The translations under genes were made by a program, and so were the position numbers. Shown piece after piece: positions 48,371-59,138 of a DNA stretch of 64,000 nucleotides (the first letter of the stretch is position 1; the number at the start of each line of letters is the position of its first letter). Where the stretch lies: NCBI GenBank assembly GCA_028386065.3, contig JAKUCV010004356.1:122264-186263 (forward strand). The letters are read 5' to 3'. Source of the stretch: Turnera subulata (lineage: Eukaryota; Streptophyta; Magnoliopsida; Malpighiales; Passifloraceae). The notes below the pieces were generated by a model, which saw only the letters and a program-made list of their open reading frames with translations, did no database searches and was not told the origin of the DNA.

Positions 48371-48550
48371 GTATACCGAATACCCAGTGGCTCGGATATG
48401 CCGAATATCCAGTTGGTATGTGATATTTGTGGTGAGGGTATACCGAATACTCAGTGGCTCGGATATGCCGAATATCCGGTTGGTATGTTGATATTTGTGG
48501 TGAGGGTATACCAAATACCCAGTGGCTCGGATATGCCGAATATCCGGTTG
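48371..48550 (+). repeat. Three tandem copies of a 56-60 bp unit in the LTR
   Basis: Each unit has TATACCGAATACCCAGTGGC, then GGATATGCCGAATATCC (a small palindrome) and GGTTGG.ATGT. The copy at 20761 has a single unit (23311-23360), so the array expanded or contracted between copies. Confidence 0.85.
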
Positions 48551-49357
48551 GCATGTCGATGCCTGTTTGGAAAGTGGCACTGCGGACCAGCCAACACTTG
48601 ATACGTGACAGGGCCCAAATTAAAACAGGATAATAAAATTAACTAGACTTAGAAGGTCACACATAGAAGTATTCGTATGTGTTTGGGTTATGATTGTCCC
48701 CTTATTTATGTTCTTGGTTATGTTATATTTACGGTGCTTGTTGGCTGATGTGAAGATGGACTGTCTTGATATGTGACTATTTGCTCTGTTGGATATGCTT
48801 TGTTGTTTGATTGAACCGTTGAAATGTGATTGGATTTACGGGACTTGCTGTTAGTGAGTTGAAATTGTTGATATGAAAATAAGTTGAGGAAATGGGCTAT
48901 CGATTGATGAAAGAGGAATACTTGAGATGACGATCTATTTGTCGCTTGGAAAGTAGTGGTACGACTAGATGGTTAGAGACTAGTTCTGTGGTGTCATGGC
49001 CAGTGGGTTAGTTGGATGGGATGTTGATCCCGGATTTGTGATATTGGGATGTTGATCCCGGATTTGTGATATTGGGATGTTGATCCCGGATTTGTGATGT
49101 GGGGATGTTGATCCCGGATTGTGGTTGGGCCTGGCATCCAGAATTAGTTAATAACCAGGTACGACCCTAGCTTGTCCAGTGACGGGGCTCGGAAGATAAA
49201 AATTGGTAATAAAAATTAATAGGCATTCTTTTAGTCTTGACCTGATATGATTTGGTGAGAGTTCACTGTTATGTTGTTTGTGATAGATTAATCTGATTTG
49301 ATGGCTGCATTACTTCGAAAGTATTATGGTTGAATATATCACTGTTTATCTCTCGTC

Positions 49358-49406
49358 GGTGAGCGCTTCGGACTCACCCCTCGCCTGCGGGGTTTCATCC
49401 CGTAGG
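49358..49406 (+). other. Tandem hairpin pair of family T (copy 46030)
   Basis: Both stems and the C(TTCG)G cap are present, followed by ATGTACAG|G (near 49427). Confidence 0.5.
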
Positions 49407-50080
49407 ATGAGTTGTTTCATGTACAGGCTTGGTGCATTCCAGACAGGCTGCAGCGTTTCTCTTGGACAGGCTTGGATCCATAGATTGCATGTGTCGCATA
49501 CAGTGTTAGTGAGTTTAAGTCTTCCGCTGTGCATATTGTTATTGTTGTTGGGCCATTGGGCCAGTTTCATTATTATTGATGTTATTGATGTTGGGCCGTA
49601 GGGCCATATTGTTGTTTATATTCTTGGGCTGTTGAGCCAGGGTTACGCTTTATACAGTGTATGCTAGGCCTTGTTGGGCTGGGTTGTCACAGTTCCGGCA
49701 CGTGTTTACTGTATATGGTAAATACGGGTCGGGGCGTCTCAACTTACCATGTGACAATTATATTATCATCATTCAAAACCAAGTCTCAGGGATCAACATC
49801 CCTAACCAAAATACCGGGATAGACATCCCAAACCAAACCAAGGATCGACATCCTTATCACATTTATTATTAATTAATCCATTATCTGTTGTACCAAAAAG
49901 ACTGAAGATAAACATCCAAAAACCAATCAAGATACTGGGATAAACATCCCGACAACAATCAAGACAATGGGATAAACATCCCGAAACAAACCACAGCAAA
50001 CGCAACACTCAACAGTGCAATAACCATCAAACACAACAACCGAGTAATATAGGTACATAATGAAGGAAATCCATCCTCAC

Positions 50081-50156
50081 CTTGGCTGATTACTCAACTC
50101 CGAAGACAATGTCCGGTCCAAAGCCAGCTCCTCGGGGAACTGCCCGATATCATAAC
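50081..50156 (-). other. Exon-like block of family T (copy 45292), 76 nt
   Basis: Most diverged copy: the frame reads YDIGQFPEELALDRT and then LSSELSNQPR, still open. Confidence 0.5.
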
Positions 50157-51805
50157 CTATACAACAAAACAATATCCTCACATAAATGCACATAATCGGT
50201 ATGCTATGATGCCAAAACTGCGAAATAAACCCATCCCGGTTACATATCTTTTATTATTTCCCTTTACCGAAAATATTGTACCGTACGTATATCCGAATAT
50301 AATTTCGGTACCATACTTTAATTAAAACCCCTTTAAAAATATTTTCATAAATTAATTATACTTTTCCCAAAATATAATCACCATAATTTCCCAGAAAAAT
50401 AATAACATATTTATAATTTCCAGAAAATATATATAGTATTTATCTTTTTCTAAATATATATAATAATATTTTCCAACACAAAATATAATTACCTTTAATT
50501 TTCAAAGTACATATATATATTTCCACAACCATAATTTTCCAGGGAAAATACTATATATATAAAATTTCCAGGAATTATTTTCATAGTATATATATTTTTC
50601 AAAATAACCATAATAATAATTTACAAACAAAACATAATTATCTTAATTTTCCAAAATCAAGTATATGTTTTTTTTCAAAACAACTATTTATAATTACCAT
50701 ATATTTCCCGAGAATTATATATGTAATTTTCCAAAATAATAGATATATTATTTTTCAGAAACAAATACCAACAAATAGATATATAAATGTATATATGTTT
50801 TTTTTTTAGGGAAACCCGGCTGGCAACCCATCCAAGGTCGCGACCCAGCCAAGGAAACGGGTAAAACCCGACGACAGCGCGAGGGAAGGACGAGCGAGCA
50901 CAGCAGCGGCATTAGGCGGCTTGGTGCGGCGCGAAAGCGGCGGAAAGGAGGCGCGACGGTGCTGGAGCAGCGACAGGCGCGGAAGAAGCAGATCCACCGG
51001 GTCTGCTTGCGGGTCAACGACGACTGGCGGAGCGTCGGCAGGCGAAAGAGCAAGCGAGCGACGGCTTCGAGGTGGCCATGGCACGGCGAAGGCGAGGCTG
51101 GTGGCGGTGAAGCTCGAGACGGCTCCGGTCGTCCTCCCGTGAACAGTGACCCAGAGGGTGAGGTTGGCGACACTGTTCACTCGGGGTTTTCTTTTTTTTC
51201 TTTCTTTTCTTTTTTTCTATTTTTTCCTTTCTTCTTTTTTTTTCTGTATTGTTTTATTTTTTTTTATTTTTTTCTTCTTCTACTCTTTTTTTTTCCGATT
51301 TTCCCCTTTTTTCTTTTTTTTCTTTCTTTTTTTCTTTTCCTCTTTTTTTTTTTTTTCCTCTCCTTTCTTCCTCTTTTCTTCTTCCTTTCTTCCTCTGCTT
51401 CCTGCCCGATTCCTGCTTTTAAACTGTTTTTTTACTATTCATCATGTGAAGCTTCAATAATGCAGCTTGTCTGCATTACGGAGCGAGTCCGGTCCGGACC
51501 AGAAAATAACTGATACCCCCTTAGTTATTTTCCGGTGTGATTTTTCTGAGGATTCCGGGACCCGAAAAATACCAACTTTGGTCCGTAAAATCCATGGAAA
51601 AATCTCGAGCGCGGGAAAACCCTCGGTTACGAAAAATGACGCCCGATTTACCTTGAATTAATTACCCAAGATTAATTCTTTCGGTAAATCACTGTAAAAA
51701 GACTTTTATAGTCCCGATAAAAATCTAAATTTTTACCTGGGCTGTTACATCTCTAGTTTCTGGCATGACGAATGCTCAGATCACAAGACTTCTATAGTGG
51801 AACAT

Positions 51806-51824
51806 GGTCCCACTGGGCGTGCCA
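51806..51824 (-). other. Primer-binding site of the Tat-type element
   Basis: Sense TGGCACGCCCAGTGGGACC, 5 nt after the 5' LTR; the characteristic Tat-lineage PBS. Confidence 0.75.
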
Positions 51825-51829
51825 AAAAC

Positions 51830-52809
51830 TATTCACGAACGAACGACGAGCGACCCTCGACTTACCGATCCGACTGTTTAAAGAGCCGAACCGACAACCG
51901 GATTCGACAGTTGAAAGGCCGAACGAACGGTGTCGCGCATACTAGACCGGGTTTTGATGCTGACCTGCCGATCCGACCGATGAAAGGCCAAACCGACAAC
52001 TGAATCCGACCGTCGAAAGAAGGGCCGAACGGACGAATGTCAAGCGCCCTAAATCGGGTTTTAGTGTTTTGGGTTTTCTAAATTATGCTAAACTAATAAA
52101 GCATGATAGATTACGCTAAAGCGCGATAAAAGTAAACTGATAAAAGATAGAAATTGGTCTTTAATTGAATTTTTTCTGGATCCCAGTACAAGCATCACCA
52201 ATAACCTTATATAGGTTATCACAAAACAAACGATAAAACAATAAAGCACCCTAAGATAAAAACCTTATTTCGAATTCTAAACACCGCTTGAGGCGAGATA
52301 TCCTCTGAACTCCGATATCTTCTTTTTTAATTTTCAAACGACGAATAGAAATCACAAAGGATTGCGCAGACTCCAACGTCTTGTGGACTTCCCTAATCAC
52401 AAGTCAACCCGATCTTCTAACAACTTGATAATATCAAAAACCATGATTCAAATTCAAATCCAAGTACTGGTCCTTGACCAGCGTAAGACATTGGACTTAG
52501 ACCAGTGAATGATATCAATCTCAGTCTAGTGCCCCTACCTGTATAGACCGGACTTAGACACCTGTTAAAGACCTAATATCGGACTAAGACCAGTGAAAGA
52601 TATCGGTCTTAGTCCAGTGGAGATCCATGACAACGGTCCTAGACCAGTGGATGATGCCGGTCTTAGACCAGCGGATGATATCGGTCTTAGACGAGTGGAT
52701 GATATCAGTCTTAGACCAATGGAGACACACAATATCGGTCTTAAACTTGAAAGAGCCCAAAACACAAGTGGCCTGAAGCAAATCTACAATTTTGGGCCTG
52801 GTATAAACA
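51830..52809 (-). repeat. 5' LTR of the Tat-type element (980 bp)
   Basis: Pairs with 30545-31520. Its sense CA end is mutated (the plus strand begins TATTCACG where the partner has TGTTCGCG). It contains the 24-bp array at 52575-52731. Confidence 0.92.
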
Positions 52810-53211
52810 GCTACAGCAGCAAATCCGGGATCTGGTTCACCAGGATTGGGAGGTCTCTATAACTGATTTATGCACTTAAAAAGATTTGTTTATCGTAGGG
52901 CGAATGAAGTGCCCCGACCCGTATTTACCGTACACAGTAAACACGTGCCGGAACTGTGACAACCCAACCCAAAATGAGACCAACATACAGTGTATACAAC
53001 AAGAACACGGGCTCAACAACCCAAAGTAAAATCAACAATAGAAACTCATCCGGCCCAATGGCCCAATAATAACAAAAGTATGCACAGCGGAAGACTTAAA
53101 GACTCACTAACACTGTATGCGTAATAGATGCAACCTATGGATCCAAGCCCGTCCAAGGGATAACGCTGCAGCCTGTCTGGAATGCATCAACCTGTACCAA
53201 AAGTAACTCAT

Positions 53212-53260
53212 CCTACGGGATGAAAGCCCGCAGGTGAGGGGTGAGTCCGAAGTGCTCACC
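53212..53260 (-). other. Tandem hairpin pair of family T (copy 52905)
   Basis: Both stems and the C(TTCG)G cap are conserved, followed on the sense strand by TGGTACAG|G. Confidence 0.5.
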
Positions 53261-53997
53261 GACGAAGGAAAGACAATCAATATGAACACTAAAATTACTC
53301 AAGTCGAAAACACAGGCTAAACAGCCCAACCAAAAGACTCGACCCAAAGCCGGTCCAAGACCAAGAAGACTCAAATAAAACCAATTATCCAATTTTATCT
53401 TTCCGGGCCCCGTCACAGATAAGCTAGGGTCGTACCAGGTTATCAACCTGTTCCTGGTGCCAGATCAAAAAGAACCCAAGGATAGACATCCCAAAAATAA
53501 CAAACCGGGATAGACATCCCAAGCATAGACATGCTTAACACACGAACCCAGATCATGGCCACCACAAAACAGTCTCTAACCATCCGGTCGTACCTCTACT
53601 TACCACGTGACAATTATATTACCGTCATTAAAAACCAAGTCACAGGGATCGACATCCCTAACCAAAATACCGAGGATCGACATCCCCTCCAAAATACCAA
53701 GGATCGACATCCTTGTCACAATTTATTATTTAATCCATTATATTTAGTGCCAAAACGACTCAAGGATAAATGTCCAAAAACCGACATGGGATAAATATCC
53801 CGACCACAATCAAGACAATGGGATAAACATCCCAAAAACCAAACAGAACGCCGGGATAAACATCCCGAACCCAAACAGAACGCCGGGATAAACATCCCGA
53901 ACCCAAACGCAGCTAAACCACTACATCCAACAATGCAATAACACCAAACACAATAACCGAGTAATATAGGCACATATTGAAGGAAATCCATCCTCAC

Positions 53998-54073
53998 CTT
54001 GGCCGATTACTCAACTTCAGAAACAATGACCGGTACGACGCCGGCTCCTCGGGAAACAGCTCGATATCAAAAC
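53998..54073 (-). other. Exon-like block of family T (copy 52905), 76 nt
   Basis: Bounded by GGTATAG and AAG|GTGAGGATGGA on the sense strand. The frame reads FDIELFPEEPASYRS and then LFLKLSNRPR. Confidence 0.5.
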
Positions 54074-54703
54074 CTATACCACCAAACAACATATACTCAC
54101 ATAAATGCACATATTCGGTATGCTATGATGCCCAAAATGCGTAATAATCCCATCCCGATTATATATCCTTTATTATTATCTTTTACGGAAAATATTTTAC
54201 CCGTACGTATTTCCGAATATAATTTCGGTACCATACTTAAATTAAAACTCTTTCAAAATATTTTCATAAAATAGTTATAATCTTCCAAAATAGTAACTAC
54301 CATAATTTTTCTGGAAAATAACAACGTATTTATAATTTTCAGAAAATATTTATATAGTATTATCTTTTTCTAAATATATATAGTAATAATATTTTCCAAC
54401 ACAAAATATAATTACTTTTAATTTCCAAAGTACATATATATATAATTTCGACAAACTCAATTTTCCAGAGAGAATAATACATATATTTAATTTCCAAAAA
54501 TTAATTCTAAAGTATATATATATATATATTTTCCAATCTAACCATAATATTAATTTACAAACAAAACATAATTATCTTAATTGAAGAATCAAAGTATATA
54601 TATATTTTTCTAAACCCAACCCAGAATATTGCATGTAATTTTCCAAAATAATATTTACTTTTTTTTCCAGAAATTAATTAACAGAAATTAGTTATATAAG
54701 CAG

Positions 54704-54708
<5 letters not shown>

Positions 54709-54745
<37 letters not shown>
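54709..54745. repeat. TA dinucleotide microsatellite
   Basis: About 18 TA units in the AT-rich part of the solo LTR. Confidence 0.95.
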
Positions 54746-54752
<7 letters not shown>

Positions 54753-55751
54753 AATAAATCAAACCCAACCCGGATCCAACCCAGGAAGGGCGCGACCCGG
54801 CAAGGAAACGGGCAAGACCCGACCTTACCAGCGGGTTTCAGCGTCGTGACGGCGGCAGGAGAGCGGGGAAGGAAAGGCAACCACGGCTGCGGCATCGGGC
54901 GGCTTGGAACGGCGCGAGGGCGGCGGGAAGGAGGCGCGAGGCGCGAGGAACACAGATCCATGGGTTTTCCTCCGGGTCGTCGACGCGTCAGGGAGCTGCA
55001 GGCGGTGGAACGCGACGGCGACAGCAGGGGTGAGGTCGCATCGGCCCCGCGAGCACGGCGATGGTGGCGGTGGCGTGCACGGCTGACCGGAGCTCGTCCT
55101 GGTGTACAGTGACGAGGAGGTGACGATGAATAGTGGCCGGCTCTTATTTTTTTCTCTTTTTTTTCTGCAATTTTTCTATTTTCTTTTCTTTTTCTTCTAA
55201 TTTCTTTTTCTTTTTATTCTGATTGGTTATTTTTTTCTATTTTCTTCTTCTTTTTCTTTTCTTTTTCTTTTTCTTCTTTTTTTTTTCTTTTTCCCTCTTT
55301 TCTTTTTTTTTTATCTTTTTTCCTTTTTCTCTCCTTTTTTTCTTTTTTCTCTCCTTTTTCTCTCTTTCTTTTTTTTCTTCTCCTCTCCCACCGGCTGCCT
55401 TCTGCTGATTCCTCATCATATAACATGTTAATTACTATTTAACATGTGATTAACAATAATGTAGTTCATCTGCATTACCGGCGAATCCGATCCGGACCAG
55501 AAAATAACAGATACCTCCTTAGTTATTTTCCGGTGTGATTTTCCGAGAAATTTCGAAACCCGAAAAATACCAACTTAGTTCCGAAAAATTCACGGGAAAA
55601 TCACGAGCGTGGGAAAACCCTCGGTTTCAAAAAACGACTCCCGATTTACCTTGAATTAATTACCCAAGATTAATTCAACAGTAAATCACGGTAAATAGAC
55701 TTTTACAGTCCGGTAAAAATCCAAATTTTTTACCCGGACTGTTACAGCGAA

Positions 55752-58700
55752 AGCATCAGAAATTACTAATTACTAATTAGTCGTAAGTGTGCACCTACAA
55801 CTCAAGAAAAAAAAAATTACGGTTCTTCAATGGTGGGTTATAGTCAGCAAATGGGAGATTTGGAGACGAGTTTAGAGGATAAGGTTTTAATTTGGTGGTT
55901 CTAAAACTTAAAAGCTAAGAAACTTGACACGGAACTTCAAGTGATCAGCTCCTTTATTAGGTGCATCGCACTTTTATGTGCACAAAGCAAATATGGATCA
56001 TGAAGTACCTATAGGCGGCCTTATAGTGCCGCAACCCACAAAATACTTGAAGCACCCCACAAAGAATATTAATTAGTCAGTCAATACTCAATACACTCCT
56101 CCATTGATATGCTTCACCACCAGCAATCGTGGCTAGAACTGTACATATTGCTCAACCACCACAAAACTCCACTTTGCAAATAACTTGTGCCATTCACACC
56201 GTTCAATTATATCCATATTAATTCCGTTCCTCTCTCATTAGTTTCTTTTTTTTTTTTTTGGTACATCGGAAATATAGAGAAGATACAATAATCTAGGGAC
56301 ATTGCATAGAATTTTTTCATGTTTCAATCAATTTTTGTTCTTTAATATATATTTTCCATATAAAACATGCTCACTTAATTAACCCTAAGTTAACCCTAAA
56401 ATCGTGTATTAGTATATAAGCAACTTTAAGGGATGCAGGTACGTGAGTCATACATACCAAAACACAACTTGCATCAACTACAATAAGGTTAATTTAGAGC
56501 TTCAAAATTAGGAGATCTCTCCGAACCTCCAAAGGTGCGCCTATTTATTTTTGTATAATAGATTCCTGTAAGTCTCTGTTTCTCGTACCTGATTCCTGTA
56601 TGTTTCTTTCTCTTTTATTTTTTTTCTAAAAAAAATTGTAATAGATTGCTATAAGTCTCCTATTTATCTTCGTTATAGATTTTCCTTCATAAAAATATAT
56701 ATATAAAAAAAACTAAGAATAAAAAGTAGAAACTAGAAAGTAGGTTCTCAAAGCACAATTTACCAACTACATGTTTTGAAAATTCAAAGAGCTACAATAT
56801 TCTTGCACTCTCCCAATTCAACCCAAGCAACATTTTTCTTTTTTGAGGAAAAACCCAAGCGATTTATGTAATCATAATATGATGAATTTTCTTAACTAAA
56901 GTTGCGCCCGAATGGCCTCTCCACTCTCCATGATATAGTGCCTTCAATGATGGTGCCAACGAAGAATGATGTTTCTTTTTCAGGGTCAAGAACCATATAT
57001 ATGTTTCATAGTTAACATACTACTAAATATTTTCAACAAAAATGAAAAACTATTAAATATCAAGAATTAACTTAATTTCTATCAACTTAATTATTATGCA
57101 ATGATATGAAATACGAAGCTTTGTGAAACTTAGTTAACTAAGACTGACGTTTTGATGAGAATTACAACTACTTAATACAAACATTGAACGACTTATGAAG
57201 AAAGAACGGAGAGAGTAAAGTTGAGATTGTAAAAATAGTTGAGTTACTAATTTATTTTCCAAATAAAATTAGAGAGGATAGCATTTACCCCTCCTTGGAC
57301 TTCTCTAAAAACAAAGATTACAAACAACCTTATCTTCTTTTTGCCCATGACTTTTGAAAATTGTATAAATAACTCTTCCTAGGTGTACTATTATCTAAGT
57401 AAGATAGTTAATTTGTTATCTAAGTGAATAACATGGACAATATAACTCCAATGGGTTAGATCAACTGGTTGGAGTTGTTCTCGCTTAACCAAGGGATCTC
57501 GAGTTTGAGTCTTAGGAACGCAGCACTCTAGGGGCTAGTGGCGCCAACCTTTAGCGTTAGTTTGGGAAAAAAAATGAGGGAGGAATGATTGTGGAGGGAA
57601 AGAATATGGGGAGAATGATAATAAGAAGAATTGAAAATTTGATTCTCTCGTGTTGTTTAGAAACATGGGTGAATTGGGAAAGAAAGAACGTTGATTATTA
57701 AAAAAATATTAAATGATAGGATAGAAAATTACCATTTTATCCTTATCAATTATTAGTTAAATTTATTTTGAATGGACAAAATAGTAAATCAATAAAAAAT
57801 CCAATTTTGTCTCACTCGTTCTCTCCACTTTCACCCGGATTTGGAGAGATTAAAATTGGTGGGCCATGAGAGAAAATTTTCTCTCCAAAATCCATTCCTT
57901 CCCAATTCTCCTCATCTCCCAAACCAAGGAATGGTGCATTCATACTCTCTATTTTCTCTTACACCATTCTTTCCTCCCATTTTCTTCCTTTCCAAACTTA
58001 GCCTTATGGTTCCAATCATGCCATGAGCTGGATTAGTCTGGGCCCGTTGTTTTTCCTTAAAGGCGGGTTGGCCCAGGACACCAATGCGGGAGCAAAAATA
58101 ACATGGACAATATTCTTTATGACAGATCACAAGCTAACTCCTTGTATGTGGCATTACTCAGCCGTTAATTACACACGATTTTCTTTGTCAGCAAGAGTCT
58201 AATTACACAGATTAGGATGTCTGCAAATGGAAACTTAATAAACAAATGGGTTTGATTTATCCAAAAGAATGGTAGGCCTTGTAATTTATGAAAAATCTCG
58301 TTTTGTCAAAAAAAAAACTAAAGATACTTGAGAAATACAATAAAAGCAGTAGTTAAAAATTTTAATCCCAGTCAATACATTTAAAACTTTTGAAAATTAA
58401 GTGTAGTCAACACGGTATGGAGAGAAAAAGTAGAAAAAGAATCACTTGGTCAGTTTTTTTCTTTAATGAGAATCATTTTATCAATGTTGGTGTATACGGT
58501 ATGGGATTTTTTTGCAAAAAAAGGTACACCATATCATTTCGCATTACCACTTTGAACTAAAACATAAATTCTATTCGACAAAAAAAAACATAAAAATTCT
58601 AAATGATTTCACGCATGGCATTAGTCCATTATTCCAGACAACTCTTGATATGTACGTTACAAAATAAAAGCTTATACAATCATCAACAACTGTATAGTTA

Positions 58701-59080
58701 GTAGATTCTAACTTTACCATTCTATCTTTTCCCGGAAATGTTATTACAACTATACTGATGCGTCCACACGGCTGCCAGATCCTGCTAAATCCGGAAATGT
58801 GTTTACGTATTTTGTTAACACATTTCTTGGAAAATTACATCAGTTGATTGTGAAATCGCTGCACCAAATCAAGATAAGGTAGAATCTTTTTTTTCTTTTG
58901 GTACATAATTAGATATGAAAAGTTAAACAAGACACCGCTGACCTCTATATCAATTTTGATTAATGCATCCATATTATATATCTATCTTCCGTTTACCTGA
59001 TCATCAATGCATTCTCATTCTCTTATGGTAGCAAAGGATACAGCTGCCACATGTAAAAGGTTGTGCTTGGACCAACTCCT
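55752..59080. other. Intergenic region right of the nested block, upstream of S28 gene D
   Basis: AT-rich host DNA. Apart from a SINE-like piece at 57449-57560, no gene or repeat was recognised. Open frames at 57841-58130 contain no known motif. Confidence 0.45.
57449..57560 (+). repeat. tRNA-derived SINE fragment
   Basis: GGGTTAGATCAACTGGTTGG resembles a tRNA box A, and CTCGAGTTTGAGTCTTAG, about 45 bp further, a box B, as in the head of plant tRNA-derived SINEs. A short A-rich run follows near 57570. Target-site duplications were not identified. Confidence 0.4.
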
Positions 59081-59090
59081 TATATATATA
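59081..59090 (+). promoter_or_regulatory. TATA box of S28 gene D
   Basis: TATATATATA lies 49 bp before the ATG at 59139. Gene D does not share the CCTATTTAA element of A-C. Confidence 0.55.
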
Positions 59091-59138
59091 GTTCACCACT
59101 CATGAGAAATCATCAGATATATCCTGCAGTACTTCACC

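Larger units (their letters stand above)
46030..49741 (+). mobile_element. Solo LTR of family T, long type (3712 bp), nested in the solo LTR 45292-51749
   Basis: Flanked by ACTTA (46025-46029 and 49742-49746). It is most like the 20761 copy in its 3' half, but its GC-rich block (46515-46875) differs and ends in a donor-like TCAAG|GTAATT at 46879. Exon-like block, tripled 56-60 bp repeat, palindromes (49018-49122) and paired hairpins follow in order. Open frames at 46116-46926 on both strands are purine-tract and GC artefacts. Confidence 0.93.
45292..51749 (-). mobile_element. Solo LTR of family T (2741 bp without its own insertion)
   Basis: Flanked by TCTCT (45287-45291 and 51750-51754). The plus strand begins TGAAACACTCCGACC and ends GGGCTGTTACA. 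It is interrupted at 46030-49741 by another solo LTR. It retains the GC-rich block (50805-51160), the purine tract (CT on the plus strand, 51185-51400), the exon-like block, palindromes (45880-45955, 49788-49985) and paired hairpins. Confidence 0.93.
30545..52809 (-). mobile_element. Tat-type Ty3/gypsy derivative, interrupted by four other LTR insertions
   Basis: The outer LTRs are 30545-31520 (976 bp, biological 3') and 51830-52809 (980 bp, biological 5'). They are in direct repeat and flanked by the duplication GCTAC (30540-30544 and 52810-52814). The minus strand is sense. Next to the 5' LTR is the primer-binding site TGGCACGCCCAGTGGGACC (51824-51806), typical of the Tat lineage; next to the 3' LTR is the polypurine tract AAAGGGCTGAGGGGGGCAAC (31540-31521). 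Its own internal DNA survives as 51829-51750, 45286-43213 and 32493-31521, about 3.1 kb. This holds gag-like and linker frames but no protease, reverse transcriptase, RNase H or integrase, so it was non-autonomous or deleted before being interrupted. The rest of the span is younger insertions listed separately. Confidence 0.9.
52905..55746 (-). mobile_element. Solo LTR of family T (2842 bp)
   Basis: Flanked by GCGAA (52900-52904 and 55747-55751). It lies 95 bp outside the Tat-type element, so it is an independent insertion into host DNA. It carries the densest palindrome cluster (53475-53900), a TA microsatellite (54709-54745), a GC-rich block (54760-55120) and a CT tract (55140-55390). Confidence 0.94.

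Noticed and set aside
50959..51513. 184-codon frame with very long Phe and Leu runs
   Set aside because: Translation of a CT tract in the minus-strand solo LTR; no membrane-protein logic.
30545..52809. A single intact 22-kb retrotransposon
   Set aside because: The outer LTRs and TSD are real, but most of the interior consists of younger insertions with their own TSDs, and no reverse transcriptase or integrase is present anywhere in it.
57841..58130. Opposed short frames in the region upstream of gene D
   Set aside because: No motif, no splice partners and low-complexity Phe/Pro composition.
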